24,813 nt of DNA from DATARH01 sp035648415 (GTDB taxonomy: Bacteria; Pseudomonadota; Alphaproteobacteria; ATCC43930; CGMCC-115725), in the NCBI GenBank assembly GCA_035648415.1, contig DASRLO010000017.1:1-24813 (forward strand), in the 5' to 3' direction. Position 1 is the first letter of the stretch. Each line of letters opens with the position of its first letter. The translations under genes and the position numbers were made by a program. Shown one piece after another: positions 7,578 to 15,760 of the stretch. The notes beneath the pieces are model-generated. The model saw only the letters and a program-made list of their open reading frames with translations. It was not told the origin of the DNA and did not search any database.

Positions 7578-8345
7578 ATGAAAACAATCGCCAAGAAAAA
7601 ATCCTCGGGGGGCGTTTTCGAGACCGTCAAGACCATCGTTTACGCGGTCCTGATCGCGCTCGTCGTCCGCACCGTCGCCTATGAGCCGTTCAACATCCCG
7701 TCAGGCTCGATGATCCCGACCTTGCTGGTCGGCGACTATCTGTTCGTATCGAAATTCTCCTACGGCTACAGCCGGTTTTCGCTGCCCTTCGGGTTGCCGC
7801 TGTTTTCGGGCCGCATCTTCGAATTCCACCATCCCGAGCGCGGCGACGTCGTCGTCTTCAAGCTGCCGACCGACACCTCGATCGACTACATCAAGCGGCT
7901 CGTCGGCCTGCCCGGCGACAAGATCCAGATGATCCACGGCGAACTCTACATCAACGGCCAGGAAGTGGTGCGCCGCCAGATCGACGATTACCAATACCAG
8001 GAAGGCGGCACCTTCCTCCTGATGCACGAATACATCGAATCGCTGCCCCGCGGGCCGGGCGAGAAGCCATACGAGCACCCGATCATCAAGATCGGCGATG
8101 ACGGGCCGCTCGACAACACCGCGGTCTACGAAGTTCCGCCCGGCCATTACTTCGCGATGGGCGACAACCGCGACAATTCGCAGGACAGCCGGGTGATGTC
8201 CGCGGTCGGCTTCATCCCGTCCGAGAACCTGGTGGGCAAGGCGCAGTTTCTGTTCTTCTCGACCGACGGGTCGGCCGCGTGGTGGGAAATCTGGAAATGG
8301 CCGTTCGCGATCCGCTACGGCCGGCTGCTCAACGGGGTCGATTAG
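7578..8345 (+). CDS. lepB: signal peptidase I
   Basis: Membrane-bound serine protease that removes signal peptides from exported proteins on the periplasmic side. The protein is 255 residues. A short basic N-terminus (KTIAKKK) precedes one hydrophobic segment (about 16-35, IVYAVLIALVVRTVAY). Then come the nucleophile S44 in PSGSMIPTLL, the general base K106 in DYIKRLVGLPGD and the box E motif GDNRDNSQDSR. Start ATG 7578 is chosen because an upstream start would place unrelated residues before the typical basic N-terminus; only a weak GGA lies upstream. It ends 4 bp before rnc, and the lepB-rnc-era order is conserved in many bacteria. Confidence 0.97.
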   Translation: MKTIAKKKSSGGVFETVKTIVYAVLIALVVRTVAYEPFNIPSGSMIPTLLVGDYLFVSKFSYGYSRFSLPFGLPLFSGRIFEFHHPERGDVVVFKLPTDTSIDYIKRLVGLPGDKIQMIHGELYINGQEVVRRQIDDYQYQEGGTFLLMHEYIESLPRGPGEKPYEHPIIKIGDDGPLDNTAVYEVPPGHYFAMGDNRDNSQDSRVMSAVGFIPSENLVGKAQFLFFSTDGSAAWWEIWKWPFAIRYGRLLNGVD

Positions 8346-8349
8346 CGGC

Positions 8350-9093
8350 ATGGCCGCGGCCGCCGCGACCGAGAGTGCGGCGCGCGACGACCCTGCGCAG
8401 ACAATCGGCCATGCCTTTGCCCGCCCGGCGCTGCTCGCCGAGGCGCTGACCCACCCGAGCGCCGTCGCGCCTCAGCGGGGCAAGAGCCGGCGCCGCGCCG
8501 TCCAGCGCCATTACGAGCGGCTCGAATTCCTCGGCGATCGGGTGCTCGGCCTGGTGATCGCGGACCTCCTATGGCACCGCTTCGAGGGCGAGCCGGAAGG
8601 TCCGATGACCCGCCGCATGGCCGATCTGGTGCGCCGCGAGACGGTGGCGCGGGTGGCGCTCGATATCGGCCTCGACCGCCATCTCGTGCTGTCGCCCTCC
8701 GAAGCCGCCGCGGGCGCCGCGCGCAACCCGGGCATCCTCGCCGATGTCTGCGAGGCGGTGATCGCGGCGATCTATCTCGATGGCGGGTTGCCGGCCGCCG
8801 CCGGCTTTGTCACGCGCTGGTGGGAACCCTTGATCGACGGGATGGCAGGCCCGCCGCGCGACCCCAAGACCCAGCTCCAGGAATGGGCGCAGGCGCGCGG
8901 GCTGGGGCTGCCGGCCTACCGCCTGGTGGCGACCGAAGGCCCCGACCATGCGCCGCGCTTCACGGTGGCGGCGAGCGTCGCGCAATCCGCCGAGGCGAGC
9001 GCCACCGCCGCGTCCAAGCGCGCCGCCGAGGCCGAGGCCGCCGCCGCGCTGCTCGAACAGCTCGCCGGCGCCCAAGAAACGGCGCGCGGATGA
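8350..9093 (+). CDS. rnc: ribonuclease III
   Basis: Endonuclease for double-stranded RNA, used in rRNA processing and antisense regulation. The protein is 247 residues: the N-terminal RNase III domain has the signature ERLEFLGDRVLGL (metal ligands E59 and D63) and LADVCEAVIAAIYLDGG (D132, E135), and a double-stranded RNA-binding domain covers about 172-245. Between THPSA and the signature there is a basic insertion (GKSRRRAVQRH, about 44-54) longer than in the E. coli enzyme. Start ATG 8350 lies 4 bp after lepB. The stop overlaps the era start (ATGA), indicating translational coupling. Confidence 0.97.
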   Translation: MAAAAATESAARDDPAQTIGHAFARPALLAEALTHPSAVAPQRGKSRRRAVQRHYERLEFLGDRVLGLVIADLLWHRFEGEPEGPMTRRMADLVRRETVARVALDIGLDRHLVLSPSEAAAGAARNPGILADVCEAVIAAIYLDGGLPAAAGFVTRWWEPLIDGMAGPPRDPKTQLQEWAQARGLGLPAYRLVATEGPDHAPRFTVAASVAQSAEASATAASKRAAEAEAAAALLEQLAGAQETARG

Positions 9094-9980
9094 CGCGCTG
9101 CGGCTATGTCGCGCTGATCGGCGCGCCGAACGCCGGCAAATCGACGCTGCTCAACCGCCTCGTCGGGCAAAAGCTGGCGATCGTCACCCCCAAGGCGCAG
9201 ACCACGCGCAGCCGTCTCCTCGGCATCGCCACCGAGGGCGATGCGCAGCTCATCTTTGTCGATACGCCGGGCATTTTCGAGCCGCGCCGGCGGCTCGACC
9301 GGGCGATGGTCGCGGCAGCCTGGGCCGGCGCTGCCGATGCCGACATCGCCGTGCTGCTGGTCGATGCCGCCGGCGGCATCGACAGCGACACGCAGCGCAT
9401 CGTCGAGCGGCTCAAGACCGCGAGCAGGCCCGCGATCCTCGCGCTCAACAAGATCGATCTGGTGCGCCGCGACACCCTGCTTGGCCTTGCGGATCAACTC
9501 GCTAAGCTCGGGAACTTCGCGCAGGTGTTCATGATCTCGGGCCTCAAAGGCGACGGCGTCGGCGACCTTCACCGGCACCTCGCGGCGGCAGCGCCGGAGG
9601 GGCCGTTCCTGTTTCCGCCGGATCAATTGTCCGACGCGGCGGAGCGCTTTCTCGCCGCCGAGGTGACGCGCGAGCAGGTCTTCCTGCAACTCCACGACGA
9701 GCTGCCTTATTCGACGACGGTCGAGACCGAAAGCTGGCAGGATCGCCCGGACGGCAGCGTGCGGGTCGAGCAGGTAATCTATGTCCGCCGGCAGAGCCAG
9801 CGGGCGATCGTGCTCGGCGAGGGCGGCAAGCGCATCAAGACGATCGGCGCCCGCGCCCGCGCCGAATTGGGCGCGATGCTCGACCGCAAGGTGCACCTCT
9901 TCCTTTTCGTCAAGGTGCGCGACAACTGGCTCGACGACCCCGAGCGCTACCGGGCGATCGGCGTCGATTTCAATGCGTGA
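9090..9980 (+). CDS. era: GTPase Era
   Basis: Ras-like GTPase with a KH domain that binds 16S rRNA near its 3' end and helps mature the 30S subunit. The protein is 296 residues. The G motifs are GAPNAGKST (11-19), TT at 38-39, DTPG (58-61) and NKID (120-123). The C-terminal KH domain carries ILGEGGKRIKTIG-type sequence (written here as VLGEGGKRIKTIG) and ends with DNWLDDPERYRAIG. Its ATG overlaps the rnc stop by 4 bp. A palindromic repeat element separates it from recO, so coupling to recO may be weaker than in relatives. Confidence 0.97.
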   Translation: MTRCGYVALIGAPNAGKSTLLNRLVGQKLAIVTPKAQTTRSRLLGIATEGDAQLIFVDTPGIFEPRRRLDRAMVAAAWAGAADADIAVLLVDAAGGIDSDTQRIVERLKTASRPAILALNKIDLVRRDTLLGLADQLAKLGNFAQVFMISGLKGDGVGDLHRHLAAAAPEGPFLFPPDQLSDAAERFLAAEVTREQVFLQLHDELPYSTTVETESWQDRPDGSVRVEQVIYVRRQSQRAIVLGEGGKRIKTIGARARAELGAMLDRKVHLFLFVKVRDNWLDDPERYRAIGVDFNA

Positions 9981-9987
9981 CTTGCTT

Positions 9988-10100
9988 GCGTCCTTCGAAG
10001 CTCCGCTTCGCGAATCACCTCAGGATGAGGACTTTTCTTTATGCCATTAAAGAAATACCTCATCCTGAGGAGCGCTCGCAGAGCGCGTCTCGAAGGACGC
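9988..10100. repeat. dispersed palindromic repeat (family A) between era and recO
   Basis: A ~113-bp imperfect palindrome fills most of the era-recO gap. The outer arms are GCGTCCTTCGA (9988-9998) and TCGAAGGACGC (10090-10100). The inner arms CCTCAGGATGAGG (10018-10030) and CCTCATCCTGAGG (10058-10070) are perfect complements around an AT-rich loop. The text resembles dispersed palindromic repeats I know from alphaproteobacterial genomes. In RNA it would form a strong hairpin between two co-directional genes and might attenuate read-through or protect the upstream mRNA. No coding capacity. Confidence 0.85.
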
Positions 10101-10127
10101 ACGGTGCCCGTGCAGCGGCAATCGTAA

Positions 10128-10865
10128 ATGGACTGGCGCGACACCGGGTTTGTGCTGACCGCGCGGCGGCACGGCGAGAGCGCGCTGATCGTCGAGCTGT
10201 TGACCGAGGCGCACGGGCGGCGCGCCGGCCTGGTGCGCGGTGGGCAATCGCCGAAACGGCGGGCTTTGCTGCAGCCGGGCAACCTGGTCGCGGCGAGTTG
10301 GCGCGGGCGTTTGCCGGAGCATCTCGGCGCCTTCGAGATCGAGCTGCTGCGCGCGCACGCGGCCGCGCTGATCGACGACCCCGACCGGCTCGCCGCGCTG
10401 TCCTCGGCCGCGTCGCTGACCGCGCTGGCGCTCCCCGAGCACGAGCCGCACGGCGATGTCTTTCGGGGTTTTGCGGCGCTGATCGGCGCGCTCGATTCTG
10501 CCGATTGGGCCGCGCGCTATGTCGGGTGGGAATGCGCCCTGTTGGCCGCACTCGGCTTCGGCCTCGACTTCACCAGCTGCGCCGCGACCGGGGTCAACGA
10601 CGACCTGGCCTATGTATCGCCGCGTTCGGGTCGTGCCGTGTCGCGCTCGGCGGGTCAGCCGTATCGCGATAAGCTCCTGCCGCTGCCCGGTTTTTTGTGG
10701 CGCGAGACGGCGCCCGAAGGTGGCGATATCGCCGCCGGCCTCACCCTCACCGGCCACTTCCTGCAGCATCACCTGCTGGAGCCGCAGGGCCGCAGCCTGC
10801 CCGAGGCGCGCGCCCGCCTCGTCGAGCGCATGCGCCGCCACGCCGCCGCCGGGCAGATGGTATGA
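10128..10865 (+). CDS. recO: DNA repair protein RecO
   Basis: Recombination mediator that works with RecR (and RecF) to load RecA on SSB-coated single-stranded DNA. The protein is 245 residues. The N-terminal OB-fold begins MDWRDTGFVLTARRHGESALIVELLTE (start shown only), and the alphaproteobacterial CAATGVNDDLAYVSPRSGRAVS region sits in the C-terminal helical domain with the PLPGFLW block after it. The four-cysteine zinc site known from some RecO proteins is not present; only one cysteine of that region remains. Start ATG 10128 has no strong Shine-Dalgarno. The gene keeps its usual place after era, separated by the palindromic repeat, and is followed by parC after 33 bp. Confidence 0.93.
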   Translation: MDWRDTGFVLTARRHGESALIVELLTEAHGRRAGLVRGGQSPKRRALLQPGNLVAASWRGRLPEHLGAFEIELLRAHAAALIDDPDRLAALSSAASLTALALPEHEPHGDVFRGFAALIGALDSADWAARYVGWECALLAALGFGLDFTSCAATGVNDDLAYVSPRSGRAVSRSAGQPYRDKLLPLPGFLWRETAPEGGDIAAGLTLTGHFLQHHLLEPQGRSLPEARARLVERMRRHAAAGQMV

Positions 10866-10898
10866 TCGGCGCCTGATCCACACGAAGGCCCTGAAAGG

Positions 10899-13133
10899 AT
10901 GAGCGACACCGCGCTCGGCGGCGAAATCCGCGATGTCGATTTCGCCGATGCGCTCGGCGAGCGGTATTTGTCCTACGCGCTGTCGACGATCATGGCGCGC
11001 TCGCTGCCCGACGTAAGGGACGGCCTCAAGCCGGTGCATCGCCGCATCCTGCACGCGATGAACCAGCTGCGCATGGATCCGGACCGCGGCTACAAGAAAT
11101 GCGCGCAGGTCGTCGGCGAGGTGATGGGCAAATACCATCCGCACGGCGACACCGCGATCTACGACGCGATGGTGCGGCTGGCGCAGGATTTCGCCCAGCG
11201 CTATCCGGTGGTCGACGGGCAAGGCAATTTCGGCAATATCGACGGCGATAACCCGGCGGCGATGCGCTACACCGAAAGCCGCATGTCGGCGGTGGCGCAG
11301 GCGCTGCTCGAGGGCATCGATGAGGACGCGGTCGATTTCCGCGCCACTTATGACGGCGAGAACAGCGAGCCGGTGGTGCTGCCGGCGCGGTTTCCGAACC
11401 TGCTCGCCAATGGCGCCGCCGGCATCGCGGTCGGCATGGCGACCAGCGTTCCACCGCACAATGTCGGCGAGATTTGCGCCGCGCTGCTGCAGCTGATCGA
11501 AAAACCGGCGATCTCGGTCGGCGAGCTGGTGGCGCTGATGCCCGGCCCCGATTTTCCGACCGGCGGCATCCTGATAGAGCCGGCCGACAGCATCGCCGCC
11601 GCCTATGCCAGCGGGCGCGGCAGCTTCCGGCTGCGCGCCCGCTGGGTGAAGGAGCCGCTGGCCCACGGGGTCTACCAGATCATCGTCACCGAAATGCCGT
11701 ACCAGGTCCAGAAGAGCCGCCTTATCGAGAAGATCGCCGCGTTGCTCGAAGAGAAGAAGCTGCCGCTGCTCGCCGACATCAAGGACGAATCGGCCGAGGA
11801 CGTGCGGCTCGTCTTCGAGCCGAAGACGCGCAACGTCGATCCCGAAATGCTGATGGAGCAGCTCTTCCGGCTCACCGAGCTGGAAGTGCGCATTCCGCTC
11901 AACCTCAACGTCCTCGATACGCAGGGCGTGCCGCGGGTGATGAATCTCAAGGAGGCGCTGCGGGAATTCCTCGACCACCGCCGCGTCGTGCTGCAGCGGC
12001 GCAGCCGGCACCGCCTCGCCGCGGTGGCGCGGCGGATGGAGGTGCTGCGCGGCTTTGTCATCGCCTATGTCAACCTCGACGAGGTGATCCGCATCATCCG
12101 CGAGGAGGACGAGCCGAAGGCGGTGATGATGGCGCGCTGGGGCCTCACCGACCCCCAGGCCGAGGCGATCCTCAACATGCGGCTGCGCGCCCTGCGCCGG
12201 CTCGAGGAAGTCGCGATCCGCAAGGAGCTGGAAGAACTCGGCGCCGAGGCCGGCGACATCGAGCGCCTGCTCGGCAGCGACCGGCGGCAATGGACCGCGC
12301 TCGCCAAGGAAATCCGGGCGACCCAGGCCGAGTTCGGCGGCGACACCGCTCTCGGCCGCCGCCGCACCACCATCGGCGAGCCGCCCGAGCCGCTCGACAT
12401 TCCGGCGACGGCGCTCATCGAGCGCGAGGCGGTCACCATCCTCTGCTCGGAAAAGGACTGGATCCGCACCGTCAGGGGCCACAACGTCGTGGCCGCCGAG
12501 CAGCGCTACAAGGAGGGCGACGGCCCGCGCTTCGCGGTGCAAGCCGAGACCACCGACCGGCTGATGATCTTCGGCAGCAACGGCCGGTTCTACACGCTCG
12601 GCGTCGATCGCCTGCCGTCCGGGCGCGGCCAGGGCGAGCCGCTGCGGCTGATGATCGACCTCGCCAACGAGCACGAGATCGTCGCGATGTTCCCCTACCG
12701 CCTCGGCATGAAGATTCTTGTCGCGGCATCGGACGGGCGCGGCTTCCTCGTCGATGGCGAGGAGGCGCTGGCCCAGACCCGCGCCGGCAAGCAAGTGCTG
12801 TCGCCAGGCAAGGACGAGAAGGCGTGCGTCTGCGTGCCCGTAGATGGCGACGCCGCCGCGTTTGTCGGCGAGAACCGGCGGATGCTGGTGGTCGACCTCG
12901 CGGAAATCCCCGAGATCGCGCGCGGCCGCGGCGTCATCCTGCAGCGCTTCCGGATGGGCAAGCTCGTCGACGCCAAAATCTTCCGCCTCGCCGACGGCCT
13001 CTCCTGGCGCCAGAGCGAGACGCGCACCCGCACCGAAACCGACCTCACCGCCTGGCGCGGCGCCCGCGGCGCCCGCGGCGGCGCCGGCCGCTCCGTGCCG
13101 CAAGGATTTCCGCGGAACGGGAGGTTCGGATGA
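10899..13133 (+). CDS. parC: DNA topoisomerase IV subunit A
   Basis: Breakage-reunion subunit of topoisomerase IV, which decatenates daughter chromosomes together with ParE. The protein is 744 residues, close to E. coli ParC (752). The active-site tyrosine is Y124 in AAMRYTESRMS; the DNA-gate helix region HRRILHAM and HPHGDTAIYDAMV is typical. It is called ParC and not GyrA because of its position after recO, its length and the degenerate C-terminal beta-pinwheel. At the quinolone-contact positions it has T85 and D89, where E. coli has S80 and E84. The C-terminus ends in a Gly/Arg-rich tail (WRGARGARGGAGRS). GAAGG at 10884-10888 is a well-spaced ribosome site. It is convergent with the dehydratase gene. 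Confidence 0.95.
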   Translation: MSDTALGGEIRDVDFADALGERYLSYALSTIMARSLPDVRDGLKPVHRRILHAMNQLRMDPDRGYKKCAQVVGEVMGKYHPHGDTAIYDAMVRLAQDFAQRYPVVDGQGNFGNIDGDNPAAMRYTESRMSAVAQALLEGIDEDAVDFRATYDGENSEPVVLPARFPNLLANGAAGIAVGMATSVPPHNVGEICAALLQLIEKPAISVGELVALMPGPDFPTGGILIEPADSIAAAYASGRGSFRLRARWVKEPLAHGVYQIIVTEMPYQVQKSRLIEKIAALLEEKKLPLLADIKDESAEDVRLVFEPKTRNVDPEMLMEQLFRLTELEVRIPLNLNVLDTQGVPRVMNLKEALREFLDHRRVVLQRRSRHRLAAVARRMEVLRGFVIAYVNLDEVIRIIREEDEPKAVMMARWGLTDPQAEAILNMRLRALRRLEEVAIRKELEELGAEAGDIERLLGSDRRQWTALAKEIRATQAEFGGDTALGRRRTTIGEPPEPLDIPATALIEREAVTILCSEKDWIRTVRGHNVVAAEQRYKEGDGPRFAVQAETTDRLMIFGSNGRFYTLGVDRLPSGRGQGEPLRLMIDLANEHEIVAMFPYRLGMKILVAASDGRGFLVDGEEALAQTRAGKQVLSPGKDEKACVCVPVDGDAAAFVGENRRMLVVDLAEIPEIARGRGVILQRFRMGKLVDAKIFRLADGLSWRQSETRTRTETDLTAWRGARGARGGAGRSVPQGFPRNGRFG

Positions 13134-13141
13134 GCGGACTC

Positions 13142-13228
13142 GTCATTGCGAACGGAGCGAAGCAATCTCGTGCCAGCGCGCACTCCCACCGAGATTGCCG
13201 CGTCGCGCTGCGCGCTCCTCGCGGTGAC
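13142..13228. repeat. dispersed palindromic repeat (family B) between convergent genes
   Basis: The left arm starts GTCATTGCGAACGGAGCGAA (13142 on) and runs to CAATCTC at 13169. The right arm starts GAGATTGCCGCGTCGC (13191) and ends CTCGCGGTGAC (13228). The two arms are imperfect complements. This is the familiar dispersed palindrome of many alphaproteobacteria and is unlike the other two repeat families here. It sits just behind parC and before the end of the convergent dehydratase gene, where a hairpin could end transcripts from both sides. Confidence 0.85.
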
Positions 13229-13236
13229 AAGATAAT

Positions 13237-14181
13237 CTACCGTCCGAAATCCACCGCAGCCGTGTTAGCGCCGCACAGCAGCACGGCGACCCGCTCATCC
13301 TTTTGCGGGCGGTAGCGCCCCGAGAGCAGCGCGGCCAGCGCCGCCGCGCCGCCCGGTTCGGCGGCGACGCGCAGTACGTCCCACAGCCGGCGCTGCGCGC
13401 CGCGGATCGCGTCGTCGGTGACGAGCACAGCGTCGGCGACATAAAGCTGTGCAATCGGGAACATCAGCGCGCCGACCTGGCGCGGCGCCAGCGAATCGGC
13501 GGCGATCCCGCCCGCCGGCGCATCGATTGGGTGGCCGGCCTGCAAGGCGTCGTGGAGGGTCGGCGCCGCCTCCGGCTCGACCGAGACCACCCGCACCCGG
13601 CCTTCGTACCACGCGGCGATGCCGCCGATCAGCCCGCCGCCGCCGGTCGCGACCAGCAGCGTGTCGGTCTCCGGCCGGTCGGCTTCGAGCTCCAGCCCGA
13701 CCGAGCCCTGGCCGAGCAGGGTTTCCGGCTGGTCGTAGGCATGCACCGCCAGCGCGCCGGTCGCGGCGACCCGCGCCTCGCTCGCCGCCAGCGCTTCGGC
13801 ATACGCGTCGCCCGTCACCACCAGCTCGGCGCCATAGGCGCGGATGCGGTCGAGCTTTGCCGGCGAGGTCAACTTGGGCACGAAGATCGTCGCCTTGATG
13901 CCGAGCCGCATCGCCGCGAACGCGACCGCCGCGCCGTGGTTGCCGCCCGACGCCGCCACGACGCCCGCCGCCGGCGCCTGCCGGGTCAACAGATTGGCGA
14001 AGGCGCCGCGCGGCTTGAACGAGCCGGTGTGCTGCAGAAATTCGAGCTTGAACGCGAGCGCCAGCGGCGCGAGGCCGAAATCGGCGGCATCGATTGCGAT
14101 GGTGGGGGTATGGCGCACATGCGGCCGGATCACCCGCTCGGTCGCGGCGATGGCGTCACGGTCGATGGCAACGGTTTTCAT
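13237..14181 (-). CDS. threonine/serine dehydratase (fold-type II PLP enzyme)
   Basis: PLP-dependent lyase that most likely deaminates threonine to 2-oxobutanoate or serine to pyruvate in the cytoplasm. The protein is 314 residues and has the catalytic domain only, with no C-terminal ACT-like regulatory domain, so it resembles catabolic or stand-alone dehydratases more than biosynthetic IlvA. The PLP lysine is K56 in HTGSFKPRGA. The phosphate-binding loop is GGGGLIGG, and ASGGNHGAA contains the asparagine that contacts the cofactor ring. Start ATG 14181 fits the family N-terminus. A serine racemase or related ammonia-lyase activity is possible. It is divergent from the tusA-like gene. Confidence 0.88.
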   Translation of the reverse strand: MKTVAIDRDAIAATERVIRPHVRHTPTIAIDAADFGLAPLALAFKLEFLQHTGSFKPRGAFANLLTRQAPAAGVVAASGGNHGAAVAFAAMRLGIKATIFVPKLTSPAKLDRIRAYGAELVVTGDAYAEALAASEARVAATGALAVHAYDQPETLLGQGSVGLELEADRPETDTLLVATGGGGLIGGIAAWYEGRVRVVSVEPEAAPTLHDALQAGHPIDAPAGGIAADSLAPRQVGALMFPIAQLYVADAVLVTDDAIRGAQRRLWDVLRVAAEPGGAAALAALLSGRYRPQKDERVAVLLCGANTAAVDFGR

Positions 14182-14197
14182 CGCGGAACCATCTCAC

Positions 14198-14226
14198 AAC
14201 TAAGTCAATTAGCCAATTAACTAAAT
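14198..14226. promoter_or_regulatory. AT-rich patch with two spaced octamers, possible operator
   Basis: In a GC-rich neighbourhood the gap between the divergent dehydratase and tusA-like genes has an AT-rich patch. It contains AACTAAGT (14198-14205) and AACTAAAT (14219-14226), 21 bp apart, about two helical turns. It could be a binding site for a regulator of either gene. No clear promoter hexamer pair could be fixed. Confidence 0.3.
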
Positions 14227-14316
14227 GATAGACGACGGGATCGCCGCTGGGCAACAACGATTGCATAACGCGGCGCCGCCGCTAAGACTGCGCCCGTGAT
14301 GTGCGGAGAGCCGGGG

Positions 14317-14562
14317 ATGACCGACGCGATCGAAGGCGACACGATTCTCGACGCGACCGGGCTGCTGTGTCCGCTGCCGGTGCTGAAGGCGCGCCGCGTG
14401 CTGCGCACGGTGCCGGCGGGCGGCATCCTGCGCGTGCTCGCCACCGACCCCGGCGCGGTCAAGGATTTCGAGCATTTCTGCGAGACCACCGGTTGCCAGT
14501 TGATCGAATCGAGCCAGGAGGCGGCGGGGGTCTTCCGCTTCCGGCTGAAAAAGCCGGGTTGA
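14317..14562 (+). CDS. TusA-like sulfurtransferase
   Basis: Small cytoplasmic sulfur carrier of the TusA/SirA/YeeD family (81 residues). The family signature DATGLLCPLPVLKARRVL is present with the active cysteine C18 in the CPxP motif; C18 would carry a persulfide. The fold's later part DPGAVKDFEHFCETTG is typical too. TusA proteins feed sulfur to tRNA 2-thiouridine, molybdenum cofactor or sulfur oxidation; nothing nearby decides which. ATG 14317 is chosen over GTG 14296 or ATG 14299 because GGAGAG lies 6 nt upstream. It is followed after 32 bp by the alcohol dehydrogenase, likely one operon. Confidence 0.9.
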   Translation: MTDAIEGDTILDATGLLCPLPVLKARRVLRTVPAGGILRVLATDPGAVKDFEHFCETTGCQLIESSQEAAGVFRFRLKKPG

Positions 14563-14594
14563 ACAGCGGCGGCGCGATGCCGCGGGAGAGGACG

Positions 14595-15755
14595 ATGGCG
14601 GCACTGATCACGACACCGCGGCTGTTGTCGGTCGGCGGCGGGGCGCTTGGCGAATTGCCGGCGCTGATGGCACGGCTCGGCCTCAAGCGGCCGCTGATCG
14701 TGACCGACCCGTTTATCGCCCGGAGCGGCATCATCGACCGCGCGACCGCGCTGCTCGACGGCGCGAAGATGGCGTGGGGCGTCTTCCAGGACACCGTCTC
14801 CGACCCGACCACCGAGGTAATCGGCGTCGGCGTCGAAAAGCTGCGCGAAGCGCCCTACGACAGCCTCGTCGCGATCGGCGGCGGCAGCCCGATCGACACC
14901 GCCAAGGGCATGTCGGTGCTGCACGCCAACGGCGGGCAGATGCGCGACTACAAGGTGCCGAACGACATCCCGAAGATCGGCCTGCCGATCATCGCCATAC
15001 CGACGACCGCCGGCACCGGCTCGGAGGTGACGCGCTTCACGGTCATCACCGATACCGAGACCGACGAGAAGATGCTGGTCGCCGGGCTCGCCTGCTGCCC
15101 GACCGCGGCGATCGTCGATTTCGAGCTGACGCTCACCATGCCGCTGCGCCTGACCGCCGATACCGGCATCGACAGCCTGACCCATGCGATAGAGGCCTAT
15201 GTTTCGAAGCGCGCCAATCCCTATAGCGACGGGATGGCGCGGAACGCGATGGGCCTCATCGCGAAGAACATCCGCGCCGCCTGCGCCGAGCCGGGGAACC
15301 GCGCCGCGCGCGAGGCGATGATGCTCGGCGCGACCACCGCCGGGATGGCGTTCTCCAACGCCAGCGTCGCGCTGGTGCACGGCATGAGCCGCCCGATCGG
15401 CGCGTTTTTTCATGTGCCGCACGGCCTCTCGAACGCGATGCTGCTGCCCGAGATCGCCGCGTTCTCGGCCCCCGCGGCGCTCGACCGCTACGCCGACTGC
15501 GCGCGCGCGATGGGCGTCGCCGAGGAAGGCGAGGGGTCGCAAGCCGCGGTCGCCCGCCTGCTCGACGCGCTGCGCACGCTCAACGCCGACCTCAAAGTCC
15601 CAAGCCCCAGGGAGTACGGCATCGCCAAGGACCGCTACGACGCGCTGCTGCCGACAATGGCGAGCCAGGCGATCGCCTCCGGCTCGCCGGCCAACAACCC
15701 GCGCGTCCCGTCGCAGGACGAGATCATCGGGCTGTACCGGCGGGTTTACGGGTAA
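14595..15755 (+). CDS. iron-containing alcohol dehydrogenase
   Basis: NAD(P)-dependent group III alcohol dehydrogenase of 386 residues. The nucleotide-binding motif is GGGSPID (95-101), followed by PTTAGTGSEVT. The metal ligands sit at D193, H197, H262 and H276, almost exactly where FucO of E. coli has them (196, 200, 263, 277), so the enzyme should be active. The C-terminus ends NNPRVPSQDEIIGLYRR, usual for the group. Start ATG 14595 has GGGAGAGGA just upstream; ATG 14577 is an alternative. The substrate is not decided by the sequence: ethanol, butanol, 1,3-propanediol, lactaldehyde and hydroxybutyrate are used by relatives. Probably co-transcribed with the tusA-like gene. Confidence 0.93.
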   Translation: MAALITTPRLLSVGGGALGELPALMARLGLKRPLIVTDPFIARSGIIDRATALLDGAKMAWGVFQDTVSDPTTEVIGVGVEKLREAPYDSLVAIGGGSPIDTAKGMSVLHANGGQMRDYKVPNDIPKIGLPIIAIPTTAGTGSEVTRFTVITDTETDEKMLVAGLACCPTAAIVDFELTLTMPLRLTADTGIDSLTHAIEAYVSKRANPYSDGMARNAMGLIAKNIRAACAEPGNRAAREAMMLGATTAGMAFSNASVALVHGMSRPIGAFFHVPHGLSNAMLLPEIAAFSAPAALDRYADCARAMGVAEEGEGSQAAVARLLDALRTLNADLKVPSPREYGIAKDRYDALLPTMASQAIASGSPANNPRVPSQDEIIGLYRRVYG

Positions 15756-15760
15756 GGGCA

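Noticed and set aside
10047..13103. A 1018-codon open frame antisense to recO and parC
   Set aside because: ParC and RecO are certain on the other strand. The antisense product is Arg/Ala/His-rich with no recognisable domain.
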